From the NCBI RefSeq assembly GCF_028453695.1, contig NC_135774.1, forward strand, positions 11,966,001-12,030,000: a stretch of 64,000 nucleotides of DNA, given 5' to 3'. Made by a program: the position numbers and the translations under genes. Origin of the DNA: Augochlora pura (taxonomy: Eukaryota > Arthropoda > Insecta > Hymenoptera > Halictidae). Every line of letters begins with the position of its first letter. The stretch's first letter is position 1. Of this stretch, positions 1 through 13,480 are shown in pieces. Under the pieces are notes generated by a model that was not told the DNA's origin, searched no databases, and saw only the letters and a program-made list of their open reading frames with translations.

Positions 1-3000
1 TGTTTTTGCCAGGTTAATTATTCGGAATCTAGTTAATTGCGAGTTGATGAGAGCGTCCCTCCTCCTCCTCCTCCTCCTTCCTCCCACACCGCCCCGTTGG
101 TCCGCGGGAGGCAGACAGAGCGATTCGAACACGGCCGAAACGCGAACCTAATCGGGAATCCTTCTTCCCCTGTTTTGACGCGTTCCTCCGCGCTCGCCGG
201 ACCGATATTTCTTGTCGGCTGACGGTGAATTATGGCTCTTACGGTATCGGTCTCGCGAGAACCCTTCGATCCGACACTCCTACCACAACACTAACTCCCC
301 GCCTACGCCGGAACACGCCGTCGCCAATGGCGCAATAACAACTTTCCCCTCCCCCGTGCTCTGCGCTTTCTTTTTTTTCGGGGGAGGAGGGGTGTGGGGG
401 GATTTGAAAAGTTCGTATCGCGGAAAAACGCGGGCTCGTCGGCCGCGGGGTTGTTAGCGGCACGCGCACCTGCCGGAAAAGCTCCGCGGCCCGCGAAGTT
501 CGACGAAAGTTCGCCGATTCTATTGAGCTGGTATGCATAATCCAATGTAACGGGCGACAGGAATGACGCATGCCGGCAAAAAACGCGCCCCGCAACAAGC
601 TTCTCCGGCGTCTTCGCCCGCGAGATTCTTTCCAGCTGGACCGAAGAATATTGGTCGCCGACTTGGAATTTCATTTGAATCCTTTTGCCCGGGACGCTTC
701 GCTTTACGGCGATTGCCTCCGCTTTAGAAAGTTGATATACTTGCTGTAATATTGCGATTTTACTGGCAACGAATGCAATTTTTGATGGCGACGCCTTAAT
801 CCCTTGATGTACAAGGCGCGGAGAAAATTCTGACTGTTATTGTGTATTTAACTGTTTCAGATATGAGGACGCTATATATAATATAATTTTCTACGTAGTT
901 TTCCAGTCTAATAAATATATTATCACATTCGTGACTGCTGGCGTGAATTCACGTCATTATAAAGTCTATTCCTGGTCGTTGGTAACGTCAACTCACGTAA
1001 TTTTGAATTCTATTAAAGCAAGCATAGCAGGCACATAAATGATAAAAATCTATTTATTTATAGAAACACGTAATCGTGATCTTGATATTTCAAAATAAAT
1101 TTTATCATTTTTATTCTTGCAACCAGTTTCTGAATTATTTTCCTCGGTATTTAGTATTAATAAGGAAAAAATGTGCTAATCAATAATCTGGAAAATATAT
1201 ATGGATATTTAAATATTTGCTCCTTCTGCTACAATACATTTTTAAAAGCTTTTTCAGAAATTATTAATAATTCCTGCGCAGTACCACGTATTTTATGAAG
1301 CTATTACAGTTTTAAGTCTATCGTTGATTTTAATTATTAATAGGAGATCTTCTTCTTTGCATGATAATAATCTAAATTCTTTCTTTTTATAGTATCTGGT
1401 AGACGTAACCAGACTGCGGATTTTTATGCAAAATAAAAATGATCCGAACGATTTTCTAGACACTGGAGCGAAGCATAATTTTTTTCAATTTTTTAATAAT
1501 TTCAATGAGTGCAAATTAATAAATTAATATTCTTAATTTCTTTTTATCTTCTCATTCTTTTTGTTTAGTCTCGAATGCATAAAATCCGCAGTCTAATTGC
1601 AATAATTGTCATTAGGGTTCATTAATTATAATGATGTTTTCATCATATTTTATTTCGAAGCTGAAACGTACTCGAATAATATTAATAAATGTAAAATGAA
1701 CATAAAGAATTCAAAAAACAAGATAAATATGAACACTGAATTTTTACAAGAAAAAAGGCGCATGTTTCGATAAAAAGAGAGAGAATGTTAAAGCAGAATC
1801 TCTCTAGAATCTCCCCCGTGGAATAAAATACCACTTTTCCTTCTTGTCGATGTTTAAACATTAAAGAAATCCTATTATCGGCAAGGAATCGTTAATCGGA
1901 GTATGAGATTATTCGGAAAGTAATTTTGTCACGTAAAATTGATTAAATCTCGAAAGCAGAAGAACTCGAAATCTCATTAAATGTCGAAAGGTTGCAGAAC
2001 ATTTTAATACATCATTAAGCATAATTTACTTGGCATATTAAAAATTGTTTCTCACGGTTCCTTAATAAAAATAATATTCCTTTCTAGCAAGTTTATAACA
2101 CGTTGGAAGCTATTTAGAGTTTTGATGAATAATGTCCTTTCATTTGCGATTAGGATACTATATCGAGGACAGCGTCAAACTAGGATCAAAGAAGTTACTA
2201 TAGGACATTATGAAGTTACGATAGATCAATGACAGATCGAATGGCTTTTAATTTCGAGTTACGAAAATGTAGAATCTGCTTTAGCTTTAAACGAACCAAA
2301 TTGTACAAAGCCTGGTAAAGTGTACAAAACGATCATAATCAGGACGAGAAACAATGATTAATGCGTACAGTCTCTCATGTCGGGGAATTCAATTGTTTCG
2401 TGAATATTAACGTCACCTGACAGTATCTATTAGGCTAGCGAAAGGATAGATGAACTTATTAATGAGTTAGTTGGCCGGATCATTTACTAAAAATAATAGC
2501 GTCACTTGTAAAACTACAGTACAGAAATAATTAATAACACATAGACAGTGGATCCACGTATAATAAGACACGTGATGGAAACTTCATACAAAATCTATTT
2601 AACATAAATATTACTAATTCCCTTCAATCCTTATTCGTTATTCTTGTCTAACACATTTCTCTACGCTTTGAAATAAATAGCAGGTCGAATTTAAAACAGT
2701 AGACAAATTAAGAGAATTTAAGAGCGTCGTTGCATTATTTTCAAGATGCCAGAATTTTTGAAGTAAGGAAAATGTTTATAGCTGACGAATGCTTGATCGC
2801 AAGTGTTATTTTTATTGTGCACAATGATTCGCTGTCTACTGAATAGTTAAAAATGATTATATATAATTAGTCTTAGAGTTATTTAATATCATCTTTGGTT
2901 TTCGTTTTTCAACGAGGCGGTTTGTAATGTTAACCACTATTAACTCTTCACTTTCTATATTATTATACTATCATTATGCTTTCTATAATGTCAATCGGAT

Positions 3001-4083
3001 ACTATTGTATCTATTTGATAGGAAGAGACAAATTAAACTAAGAAAATAAGAGACATATGAGAATTGGAGGAATTTCTCTACTGCCAAAATCTGGGAATTA
3101 AAATCGATATTGATCTTTCTACTAAATTAATAACAGATTTATCTATTAAATAATTAACTAAGATGTCTCCAACCGCTAATAGTGGACCTCCAACAAATAG
3201 AAAATAAAAATAGTCCTCTACCACCAAGGAAGTAATTAAAGCCGGAGAATCGCAGTCAATTTGGTTAGCGGAGAATAAAACGCGAAGGAGTTAAGAGCTC
3301 TCAAAGACATCTGTCGGGACAAAAGTCAAAGAACATTAAAGGCCCCGGTGCTCGGCTTTAAAATACGCCGGGAAAGGAGCACTCCATGCGGAAATTTGTC
3401 AAAAAATCTGTACACCGTTGATCCCCGTAGAAATCCTACCAGACAGCCGGTTCAACGCCTGGAACATTCCCGTCACTCCGCGCCACTGTTTCCCTTTCAA
3501 ACAAATTCGTAAGTCATTCTCAGACGTTCGGATCGCGGATTGAAGTGCGGGAGCGCGAGAGAGTACACGGGGTCTCGCTCGGTTCGCGTTGAATGGGCGC
3601 TGGGGATCCGGCTTCAATGAAGGAATGAAGACAGGAAGGAAGTGCGGTGAAATGTGGAAAAAGAACGAGATAAAAAAAGAAGGCCTTGGGAAGAAAACCG
3701 TGGTAGTAGGAGGGGGGAGGGAGGTTGGGGAGGCACGGTGGAAAAGGTGGAAGTTGGTACCCAGCCGCGAGGTCGTACTTTTGATCGAGCTTCTTTCCGC
3801 CTAAGCGGCTAAACTTCGTTAACGAGTGTGCCCCGCTTTAAGGAGATTTAATTACATTTTTCGCGAGAACCCGGCTCCTGTCTGCCCTCCGAAAAGGAAG
3901 AGAAATTTCCGTGAATCAGAGGCCCTCCCCGTCGCCTGCCCGCCCCTCGACCGCCACCCCTTTTAACCCTGTGGAAACTGCTGCGCGGCTAATTGTTTTA
4001 GCTTCTATCCCCTCCGTCCCTTGTCTCTCGCTCTCTCCCTCTCTCTCTCGCTCGCTCTGCATATATATTTAGAACTATACATA
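1..4083. other. Non-coding: 3' side of DGAT1 intron
   Basis: Bases 1-700 are GC-rich with a CTC repeat near 60; about 700-3230 is AT-rich and stop-dense; 3231-4083 is GC-rich. I looked for the DGAT1 HEY exon on the minus strand and did not find it. No gene supported. Confidence 0.6.
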
Positions 4084-4682
4084 TACAGGGTGTCCGTCCA
4101 TGAATGTCCAAGCAAACGTCTTCCAAACGGTTGAAGGTACAGAAAAGCTAAACAGGGGAAACTTCCACGGTTTTATGTTATTCTTAGGCAATTATTTCGT
4201 TTGCGACTCAAACCCTTTTAAATGGATGAGTATTATTTTTTATTTATTTAGTTAGTACAGTTGCAGTCTAAATCTTCTTTAAAGCTATTAGAAGTCGTTT
4301 AGGAAATGATCGGTATTTTAAGTATTAAGGTAGTAATTTGTATTGTACTTTTGTTGTTACAGTTTTTAAAGCACTAAATATACAGTGTCATAGACGCAAA
4401 TGCATAGAAGCAGGTTTTAACGTGGTATTATCTTGATTAAAAATAACCTCTACCAATTAAATATGCACAAAAATTATATTCATTTAAAAACGATATATTC
4501 ATTTAAAAATGATATATTCAATTAAAGATATATTAATTTAAAAATGCTTGAACTTTGTAACTCGGAAGACACATATAAAACGAACAAATAAACAAGCCTC
4601 GAATAAAACCACCTGTCTCTCTCCTATCAAACTTTCTTGTTGCGTGACGCTTGCTGGAGCATTTACGTTCGGACACCCTGTA
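4084..4682. mobile_element. MITE-like element, TACAGGGTGTCC ends (599 bp)
   Basis: The left end reads TACAGGGTGTCCG and the right end is its reverse complement CGGACACCCTGTA. The similarity continues inward with gaps (CCAAGCAAACGTC on the left against CCAGCAAGCGTC read from the right). The element has TA at both edges, as expected of a Tc1/mariner-type target site. The interior is AT-rich and has no transposase frame, so it would be non-autonomous. Confidence 0.75.
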
Positions 4683-6003
4683 CATGTATACATAGGACCG
4701 CCGCCACTCTAAGTACTACTTTTAATGTCCGCGTAACTGGAAAGGGTGTCGGACCGGCCGGCCCGTGTTTGAAAACTATTCCGCAGCGGAACGGAACCGC
4801 GCCCCGCGGCACGGGTCGACGAAGATCTTCTGTTCCGCCGTTTATTTCGGGAAATTAATCCGCGGACGCGTTTATGAACAGCCGGCCCTCGACACCGCTT
4901 TTAATTAATTCCCCGGCGCGGCCGCGAACCGATCCTCCACCGAGCACCCCGCCGTATTTATTCCGATTTCGAATTCCGCGCCCAGCGAGCCGCGTTCGGT
5001 TTTCGCCGGCGACGGTGATCGACGGCACCGAAATACCCGGCTGCCGGGGACAGTACGGAACGTCGAAATAATTTGCCGATGCAAATGCGAGAAGCACGTA
5101 ATTAAGATCGGCGGATTTCTTCGACGGTTTTTTTTTCCGGGGTCATCGATCGATCGGTAGTTGAATAAGGCCGATCTTCGGTGGATTGCATTTCGGTGGC
5201 TGTCAGCCGTGGCTGATTTATACAGGATGGTTCCCGTGAAATATCGTAAATTACGGTCGGAATTGTAAAATATGATCTCGATTACTGGCGACGTGATTTG
5301 CGCTTATCTTGCTAAAATAATTCTTCTAATAAAATAGAATATTACTTAGATAAATTCATTTATATAATTTTTCTATATTTTGTGGGGAAACAAATTTTGT
5401 TTAAATTTGGCAGGAAGGAGTAAATTTATTATTTTGTAGTTAACACTTTTAAATGGGCTTTAGATTATATTTATTACGACGGATAAGTTTTAATGGGTAT
5501 AATATTAGAATAAGGTTAGATCGAAAGATTGGAAGTTCATGAATAATTCATACACGGTAAACTATGCAAAATATATATTAATCAGGAACAAGATCAATGT
5601 TATATAATATCTTCAAGCACGAAAAAAATATAAAGACCCATTTATTTTTTCCTAAAAGTTTTAAAGGGCTTGTCGAACTTTTCAGTTAAGAAATCAATTT
5701 ATATTTCTAAAACGAGAACTAATCTGTGATCCTGAATTTACCAACTTTTAGAGATTATCAAATTACTAACAAAAGTGTCAGTTCTTTACAAAGCAAATAA
5801 TTGTAACTGTAGCCACGATCCATCGCGACCCGAATAAAATAAATGGAAACAAGGGCTGATTTTATCAGAATGTAAGCGAGTCCGCGAGCAAACAGGAGGA
5901 AAACGAATGGCCGGCGTTCCGGGTCCGTTTATTAGTTTACGTAGCACGGTGGACACGATTAATAAAGGCGGTTATTAATGGTGATAATAATGATCAAGCT
6001 TAC
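4683..6003. other. Non-coding intron sequence
   Basis: GC-rich to about 5230 with overlapping frames on both strands that show no family resemblance, then AT-rich to 5820. Directly follows the donor of the DGAT1 exon at 6004. Confidence 0.6.
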
Positions 6004-6182
6004 CGCACGGCCCATCGGTGCACCGGCATGTTCCACGTCCTCCAGAAAGTGTCGATGTTATTCGCGTTCCACCAGTCGCAGTAGAAATTTCGATCGGCGA
6101 AATGCAGCAGCTCGCCGAGCAGATTAAAGAACGAATGGAATGTCAAGTAGAAGAAGCACAGCCATACCAGATGGTTCGGTAT
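6004..6182 (-). CDS. DGAT1: DGAT1 internal exon: PNHL membrane segment and FYxDWW motif
   Basis: Part of an acyl-CoA:diacylglycerol acyltransferase of the MBOAT family, an ER membrane enzyme that makes triacylglycerol from diacylglycerol and fatty acyl-CoA. Read on the minus strand from 6182, the exon gives IPNHLVWLCFFYLTFHSF, then a segment ending HFADRNFYCDWWN, then TFWRTWNMPVHRWAVR. FYxDWW is the family's acyl-CoA binding motif and WNMPVHRW is a conserved loop. An acceptor (ttacag) precedes ATACCG and a donor (gtaagc) follows the first two bases of an Arg codon, so the exon is 179 nt, entering in phase 0 and leaving in phase 2. The residue after FY is Cys, where human DGAT1 has Arg; this position varies. 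The next exon should carry the catalytic His of the HEY motif; I found no match for it between 1 and 6003, so it should lie left of the window. The related sterol acyltransferases are less likely because FYxDWWN and PVHRW match DGAT1 best. Confidence 0.95.
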
Positions 6183-7795
6183 CTGTAACAGGCCGGTGAA
6201 AATCGCGATGTTGAAGGAGCAATTCAATCATGTTAATCAATTAAAAATAATGTCGCGCCCGAGAGAGCTCGACAGTCGCTGCAGGAACGTCGGATTGGCA
6301 ATCGGTATTAAAATGCAGGCACTTTTGATCCGAGCCTCTTCAAATATAGAGAAATCTACATATTATTCACGAGCGGAAGAAAGGAATTGTTTTATTCAAT
6401 TACGTCGTTGAACTGTAACTCGCCTTCCTCCCCGATAACAAATGTTTCGGCCGCCGTGGATCTTATTTTAAAACTCTCCTTCCCCCCACGAATCTATATG
6501 CAAAGAAACGTTCCCTGAAACATTTCCCAGAAATTGTACGAAGTCGTCGGAATCCGAGTCCTGTCGATTCCGCGTCTCGACGAATTATTTTCGTCCGGCA
6601 GGTTCGTCAAGGATTTCCCACGTGTTCAAAGGCTCCGGATCGAACCGAGCCCGGGAATATCCCGCGGAGCTAATGTTCCCAAAATCGCGGTGGCCGCCCG
6701 CGGTGTTCCCGGGCTACCCATTAAAAACGAAAGCAGAAGCCCCGTTAATTGGATCATTCTTTCCAATTTTTTCGCGGCAGAATGGCCTGTCAAAGTCCGA
6801 CCATTTAACTTTCCCGGTATTCGGAGCGAGATCATAGATACCAATCTAATTTCGCAGGACGTCGGGATCGTTTCTTTCACGGTTAGGCGTGTATAACACC
6901 GTCGTGCCTCCCTTAATGAACTTTTCTCTTTCGTTCTTATTACCCTTCCGCGGACGGTTTTTTAGCGGGCGGCCGTCGCCGATCCACATTGGATCACGCG
7001 CCGGCACAACGCACGCCGCGCGGCGCAACCCTCACGGCTATGGGTATTAATATTTTACCTTCTTTTTGTCTCGCATCCTTCATTCGGAAGAGGAGGGGGG
7101 CTCGTTAAACCGACGCGAATTCGCGTCTCTCTCGCTGTTCCATTGCCGGTTCGCCCCGAGGCAGCCGCGCAATTTCGCATAATTCTTAACCTCTGTTAGC
7201 ATACCGCTGGAGGAGTGAGAGACGCCCCTGGAGTAGCGAAAGGGAGAGAGAAGAGAGAGAAAGAGGAAGTGGATGAGAAAGAGAGAAAAGAGGAGGGAGA
7301 AGGGGACGATGGAAGGAGCGGCAGGAAGAAAGGAAATATGATGGAGGATGGAAGGTGCCAGCAGGAACATCAAAGCCCTCTCGTATTGTATAATGTATAA
7401 AATGGGAACGAAATGCTGGGAATGATGGAGTAATAATGAAATAGACTCCCGTTGTTCCGTGTGTCATCGTACACTTCAGCAGAGGCGGACGCGAAACAGG
7501 AACGTATCGATGTCCCGCGATGACGTAAATTGCAAAGTAAAACGAGCTCTTACTCGTCCTGCAGCGGAAATGGGAAGTACATTGTACGTCACAAAGAATT
7601 TCCACGTCTGCGTGCTCTTCGCGCTAAACAAAGGCCCTTCCCCCGGTAATTTGTGAAAGATCCATAGAACGGTGCGGTGTCTGCGAATTTATGGAATTAA
7701 AACCAGGTCAATGATTTTAAAAGGCTCCGCTGAACTTTTTTGCGATAAACTAAACACAGCCTGAAAGCATTACAACGCTTCCATCATTCTTCTAC

Positions 7796-8940
7796 CTAAA
7801 TGGAGCGCAAGTGGGGACAAAAGAGCTGCGAATTGGAACGGCTTTTTAAAATCGTGCAAAATTTTTTTATTTCAAGACCGAACCTTCCCCCTTTACAATT
7901 ACGCAAGCAAAATTGACGCACGACCTTTTTAAGAGGTTTTATTAAAATATAAATAATATACTGTCTAGAGTCGGTGCAAAAATTATTCGTACATAGCATT
8001 TCCGATTTTCGTCAAATTGTCGATATTTGAACTGTTATAATTTCGTAACAGCGTGTCGTATGAGAACGAACGTGCGCTTATTTTAAAGCTCGGAGCTTCT
8101 ACTTGCGTCGTGCATCGTTGATTTTCCTGTCACGTGTTTTTGTATAACGTAACAGGTGGGAAACTAGAGACACGATTTTTCTGGAAAATGTCACGGATTC
8201 AAACGTTTGTAAATACACTGAAAAATTTCGTTCACGATCGATCCTAATATAGATTTAAAGGTCGAAGTCTCCCGTTTAAAATGACCTCTTGAACTTTGAT
8301 GTACGATTTTTTTTTAGTCGCTCTATCGAGCTTCGAATTGAAGGTATACTGCCTGCTATACAATAACGCAAGGTACGCGAGGGCTCTAGAGGAACTTGTC
8401 CACCGTTTCTGTTCCGTAAAACGACCAAAAAGCGTCGTGTACCAAGTTTTGAGAGGTCATTGTAAAGGAGAAGCTTCGACCTTCCAATCCATTGTCGATT
8501 TACTCGTGGAAAAAATGTTTCAATGGTTCTGGGGACGTTCCAATTTATGATATATTCCAGCAAATCTATGTCTTCAGTTTTCCGTTTGCTGTGAGTTGCA
8601 AGAGCATGGAAGGAAGAACCGATCGGTGAATTGTGAAAGTAAAGACTTCAAGCTTCAAAGTGACTACAGATTTATTATACTGTAGCTCTTTTTTACGGAA
8701 TTATAACAGTTTAGATATCGACGTATTTTCTACATTGATTATACATTATGCAAAAATACGACAAACGAGGTTCCCCGTTTTTATTTCGTAAATCGACGAG
8801 AAAAAATCGCAGATAAGATTTTGAGGAGTCATTGCAAAGAGGAGATGTAGATCTTCAAATCTGCTATAGTTTCAGTCGCGAGAAAAATTTTTTAACACTT
8901 TTACAGACGAATGAATTTATAACATTTTTTACAAAAGGAT
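7796..8940. repeat. Diverged dispersed repeat, two copies about 370 bp apart
   Basis: The segment at about 8448 (gttttgagaggtcattgtaa, then aggagaagcttcgaccttccaatc) matches that at about 8818 (attttgaggagtcattgcaa, then aggagatgtagatcttcaaatc), each followed by similar T- and A-rich sequence. Related phrases occur at 47788-48060. This is an old dispersed family, not coding. Confidence 0.5.
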
Positions 8941-9702
8941 AGTCGTCATTTCACATAAAAAATTAAACTATACACCATAAATATAAAATCTTCAAGCTTT
9001 AAAACGAAGGCAATTATTATTTGATAAAAATTATTATTAAAATTATTATTTATTATGTGATAATTATTCACAAAATTCTAATAACTTGAATAAAACTAAT
9101 AATTGAATCGACGAAGCAAACCAACCGTAAATACAACGCTAACGCTAAACAAATTCCAAGCCACCAAACGCGAACAACAGACGGACCAAAAATCCCGACA
9201 CACGACGTTGTCGCAATTAAACGCGCAAGCCTAATTTCCACGTAAAGTCGTTTTGCTCGCCCGCGATACCCCCCCGTAAACCGATAATGCCGCAAACGGA
9301 ATTCACAGGGTGTAATTAGTTCGAAGAACTGGAAGGGATAACTCGTCCGCGTAATGTATCATAACACAAGCGCAAAATCAATATCATAATACAAACACGC
9401 GAAGCGCAAAAGGCGCGTGCTCGACTGACGTCGTCGCACAAAAGCCGTGTGCGGTGGCAAAGGGAATCGCCGAGCGCCGAAGAAACGGAATCGCGTATTA
9501 TTTACGCGCGGCGTCGAGACCGGAGCCAACAATTCCTCGATTGTGTCTTGTTTTAGAGGGAAGCTCCACCGAAAATTGCGAGAGAATAACGGGTTCCGAT
9601 TGTGCGACACTAACAAGGAGCGGAAAGACGAGATGGGAGGGACGGGGTAAGAGGAAGAGAGATGGAGAGGGAGAGAGAGAAATAGAAAGATAGACGGAGA
9701 TA

Positions 9703-10113
9703 TACAGGGTGTCCCGGAAATCGGAGTACAACCGGGCCGGGGGTGATTCTACATCAAAAAGGAAGAAAATATTTTGGTATAACATTTTTTCATCGGGAGC
9801 TCCGCTTTCGTGATAATCGACTTCAAAGTTCGTTCAACTTGTAAACGATTTAATACAATTTGCTTGTCGTGCATTTCACTGCTCTGCTTATCTCTGTCCG
9901 GGACAATTTTTACAAACAGTGCTAACTGTGCGGTTGAAACAATACAAAGTGTGTCTTCTGATTACTCATTTTTTATTCTTTTTTACTACTTACTATTACA
10001 ATGCTACAATAATTGTTGAAAATGTCCTCCTAATTATACCGAAATATATTCTTCTTTTTCGATATCGAATCACCCCCTGCTCGGTTGTAGTACGATTTCC
10101 GGGACATCCTGTA
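9703..10113. mobile_element. MITE-like element, TACAGGGTGTCCC ends (411 bp)
   Basis: The inverted ends are about 48 bases long: the left starts TACAGGGTGTCCCGGAAATC and runs to gggggtgattc, the right runs from gaatcaccccc to gatttccgggacatcctgta. TA flanks both sides. The interior has only short chance frames. It shares the first 12 bases of its ends with the element at 4084-4682 but not its interior, so the two are related families or deletion derivatives of different parents. A TA/GA microsatellite abuts the right edge. Confidence 0.85.
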
Positions 10114-11040
10114 TATATATATATATAGAGAGAGAGAGGGAGATAGAGAGAAAGATAGAGATAGAGAAAGAGAGATAGAGAGGAAGAGGAATGGCTGAAG
10201 ACAGGCAAGTTAGAAACGTCGAAAGGCGATCGCGGCGGCGAGATCAGACGGATTCTTGCAGTTGTCGCGGAGTTGGCCACCGGCCGGTTAGCCAAGGAAG
10301 AATTTTGAAGTTATTTCGTTTTCGAATGTCTTCTCTAATTCCCCGGTAGCGTCGCGGTGGCTGCCGGGAGGAGCCCTTTGCCCGCCCCAAAGGACTTAAT
10401 AATGTTGCCAGGCACAAAGGTCAAGTCTCTCGTGCCGGCAGGCATTCGCGGCACTTTTATGGAAGAACGGCGGCGGGGAGGCGAGAGGACACCCTTCGCC
10501 GAGAGCTGGAACTCCTCCACCCCTTCCCCCCCCCCCGCGGTCTCGGTCCCGGCCCACCCCTTTTCGTCAGACCATGGCGCACCCGCCGCCGATCCGCGTG
10601 GCCCGCAAAAACTTACCTCGACGTTTTAATTTCGTTTAGCCCCGGTATGTAGCCCGGCCGACATAGAAGCGAATCGGCCGGCCAGGAGAGGGATGAAACC
10701 ATGGGCGAAACCGTTTGAGACACGCCGATGATACCACAAAGGAAAAACCGCCCGGCATAAACTTTGAACCCCGCCTCTCCCTTTTCTTGGCCAGAGGCTA
10801 CCTCAGAACGAGAGACGCCTTTCATATCCCCCTCCGTCGACTGCCGCCGGTACCGGCTCGGCGGATGAATCTTGCTCGGCTGATGTGTGACACCGTAAAG
10901 CGAAAGATAAAGAGGGGAATTTGAATCTCTCTCGGCTCGGTTCACACCCCTCCTTGCTTCTTATTAGCCGAACAGAGTTTCAACGGTCTTTGTTATCAAG
11001 GCGGAATTTCTAGGTTGATCGTATGATGTAAATAGAGTTT

Positions 11041-11352
11041 TTAACCCTTTGCACCTGTATGGCGACTATAAAGTGATGCTAAAGTTCTAACATAGTTTAG
11101 AGATTATCAAATTTTCTCGTGTAGCTCTTGGAAGAAATTATTCAAATACCTTTCAGAATGCAATAAATATTTTTTAAACTAGACTAAATATCTTTCTTTC
11201 GAATATTAAAAAGAGTAGGTTATTGTCCAATGAAATATCTTTTTTTAATTCTTTTATCATATGCCAGAAAATATATTTCGAATATCGAATTAAAATTGTT
11301 TGGTTGAAGTGACTTCAAATATAAAATGGTTAATCATACTTCGAGCGAGTTA
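11041..11352. mobile_element. TTAACCCTTTGC short element
   Basis: Starts TTAACCCTTTGCACCTG and ends near cttcgagcgagttaa, which resembles the decayed inverted end seen in the copy at 63504-63651 (cttcgagtgcgaaggattaa). The interior is AT-rich and non-coding. Member of a family found at least eight times in this window. Confidence 0.55.
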
Positions 11353-12737
11353 AAAACCATACCTAAATTCGGCAACAAATACGCAAAATCCTCATGCAGT
11401 AGTTTCGACTTTACGTCAGGTTAATATCGATAAAGAACTTATCTATATGAACTGTTACATAGGATATTAAATTTTTCGTATCATCCATAACGAAACATCG
11501 TTAAACGAATTATTGGAAAACTGTCTCCGTAGTAAAAACACACAAATATATTCGGATAATAATGACTTACAATGAATTATTGTGTCAAGCATAATCTTTA
11601 ATTATGAATACAATGAATCGTTTTGCATATGGTTCGCTTTAAATAGTGCTGATTACATGTGAAACGTATTTGGGGATTCTATAATGGTGATTATCTCGAT
11701 CAGTAATGATTTGCATTATTTAAATACCATGTAAATATAACGTTGAATTATTAATATAATATTAAATAGCTATGACAAATAATTGATAGTAATAATTATT
11801 ACACTGTAATACTGAATTAAATATAATATAATATTAATATCTAATATCTCTGAAAATAGTTTAATATCTTTTACGAGGTTTGTTATCTACGTGCAACATC
11901 AAATCCGAAAGAAAAGTCTAGTTTATATATAATTGCCAGCGCATCGCCCCCCAACGTCTCGATCATAATTATTCACACTTTCTCACCCGCCTCTCATGGA
12001 CGCGAACGAATTTTCTGCATCAACCCCATCTGTCGCGATATTCCAAAACCAACAAGCCCGATCTAACAAAATTAAAAACGACAGGATTAAAAAACTAGAA
12101 TAAATGGGCAGCTGTCGCCAAATCTGTATAGCGCGTATTTTCGACGCAGAATGAAGAATCGAGCGAGAGTGAAAAGCGGCCTGGCTATCGCGATGGCGGT
12201 GGTGGAGGAGAAGTGTGGGGGGGGGGGGGCTCTGAATTTTATTCCGTGCGTTTTAATAAACCGCGTCAAACTTTTGCAGAACGGTTCCGACTCGTTCCCG
12301 ACGATAACAATAAAAAAACTTTCCCGCCGTGTCTGAGTCGAGGGCGGCGGCGAATCGAAACTCCCGTCAATTTTCTTTCGATCACGGCGGACCGTGGTTT
12401 TCCGGCCGGTGTATCGCCAAAACACGGCAGACAAATTGCGTATGCCAGCGCGACTCACCGTCGTGAATGGGTTTTAACCCCGGTATCGAGATTCCCCATC
12501 TAAAAGCAATGACGATGTTCAAGCTTCTCCCGCAATATCCCATCCGGTCGTCCCTGCTGGTCGCAGTATATAAAGCTCGCCCCCCTGAACCGCCCCCCTC
12601 AATTTTTCTCCCGTTCCCTGATTGTTATTCTTACATCCCACTGTTCATACGATAACAGCTACTTCCTAGATTACACAGGGGTAGCGCACAGACTTCGCTG
12701 CAGTAAATACTACGGGCGACGTTCTCCCGCGAGGCTC

Positions 12738-12805
12738 CGAGGCGCAGGAGAGAACGGGAAAAAAGAAACGGGAAAGGGAATAAGGAAAAAGCTGTGAAGA
12801 GTGGT

Positions 12806-12853
<48 letters not shown>

Positions 12854-13480
12854 GAAAAAGTGAAAGATAGGAAGAGAGATAGAGAGTGTATGTGGGCAAG
12901 CATAGAAAGATAGAGGCAGGAAGCGAGAAAGCGAGAAAGACGTAGAGAAAGAGAGACTCTTAGAGAAAGAGAAAAGAGAGAGAGAGACGCAGAGAAAGAT
13001 AAAAACGGAGAAGGAGATTGAAAGACAGAGAAAGAGAGAAACAGAGAGGGAGACTGAAAGACAGAGAGAGACATTGAGAAAAGGGGAAAGACCTAGAGGA
13101 AGAGACAAAAGGAAAGAGAAGACAGAAAAAGACATAGAGAATGAGAGGAAGAAAATCGTAGAGAAAGAGAAAAAGAGAGAAAGACATAATGAAAGACAGA
13201 AAGAGAGAGGGAGACCGAAAGACAGAGAAAGACCTAGTGAAAAAGAAAGAAGAAAGAGAAGCCAGAGAAAGACACAGAAAAAGAGAGGAAGAGAGTGAGA
13301 GAAGATAGAGAGACGTACAGAAAGAGGAAAAAGGAAAGGGAAGACAGAGAAAGACATACAGAAAGAGAAACAGAGAGACTTATAAAGAAAGAGTGAAAGA
13401 CAGAGAGACTTATAAAGAAAGAGAGAAGGAAAGGAAGACGACAGAAGGACATAGACAAAGAGCGAAAGGGTATGACAAAG
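12738..13480. repeat. Long purine-rich GA tract
   Basis: Almost unbroken A and G on the plus strand for about 740 bases. It starts with a pure GA run near 12805-12850 and then has irregular GAAAGACAGAGA-type units. The long Ser/Leu/Phe frames on the minus strand are translations of this simple sequence and are not genes. Such homopurine tracts can form triplex (H-) DNA. Confidence 0.9.
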
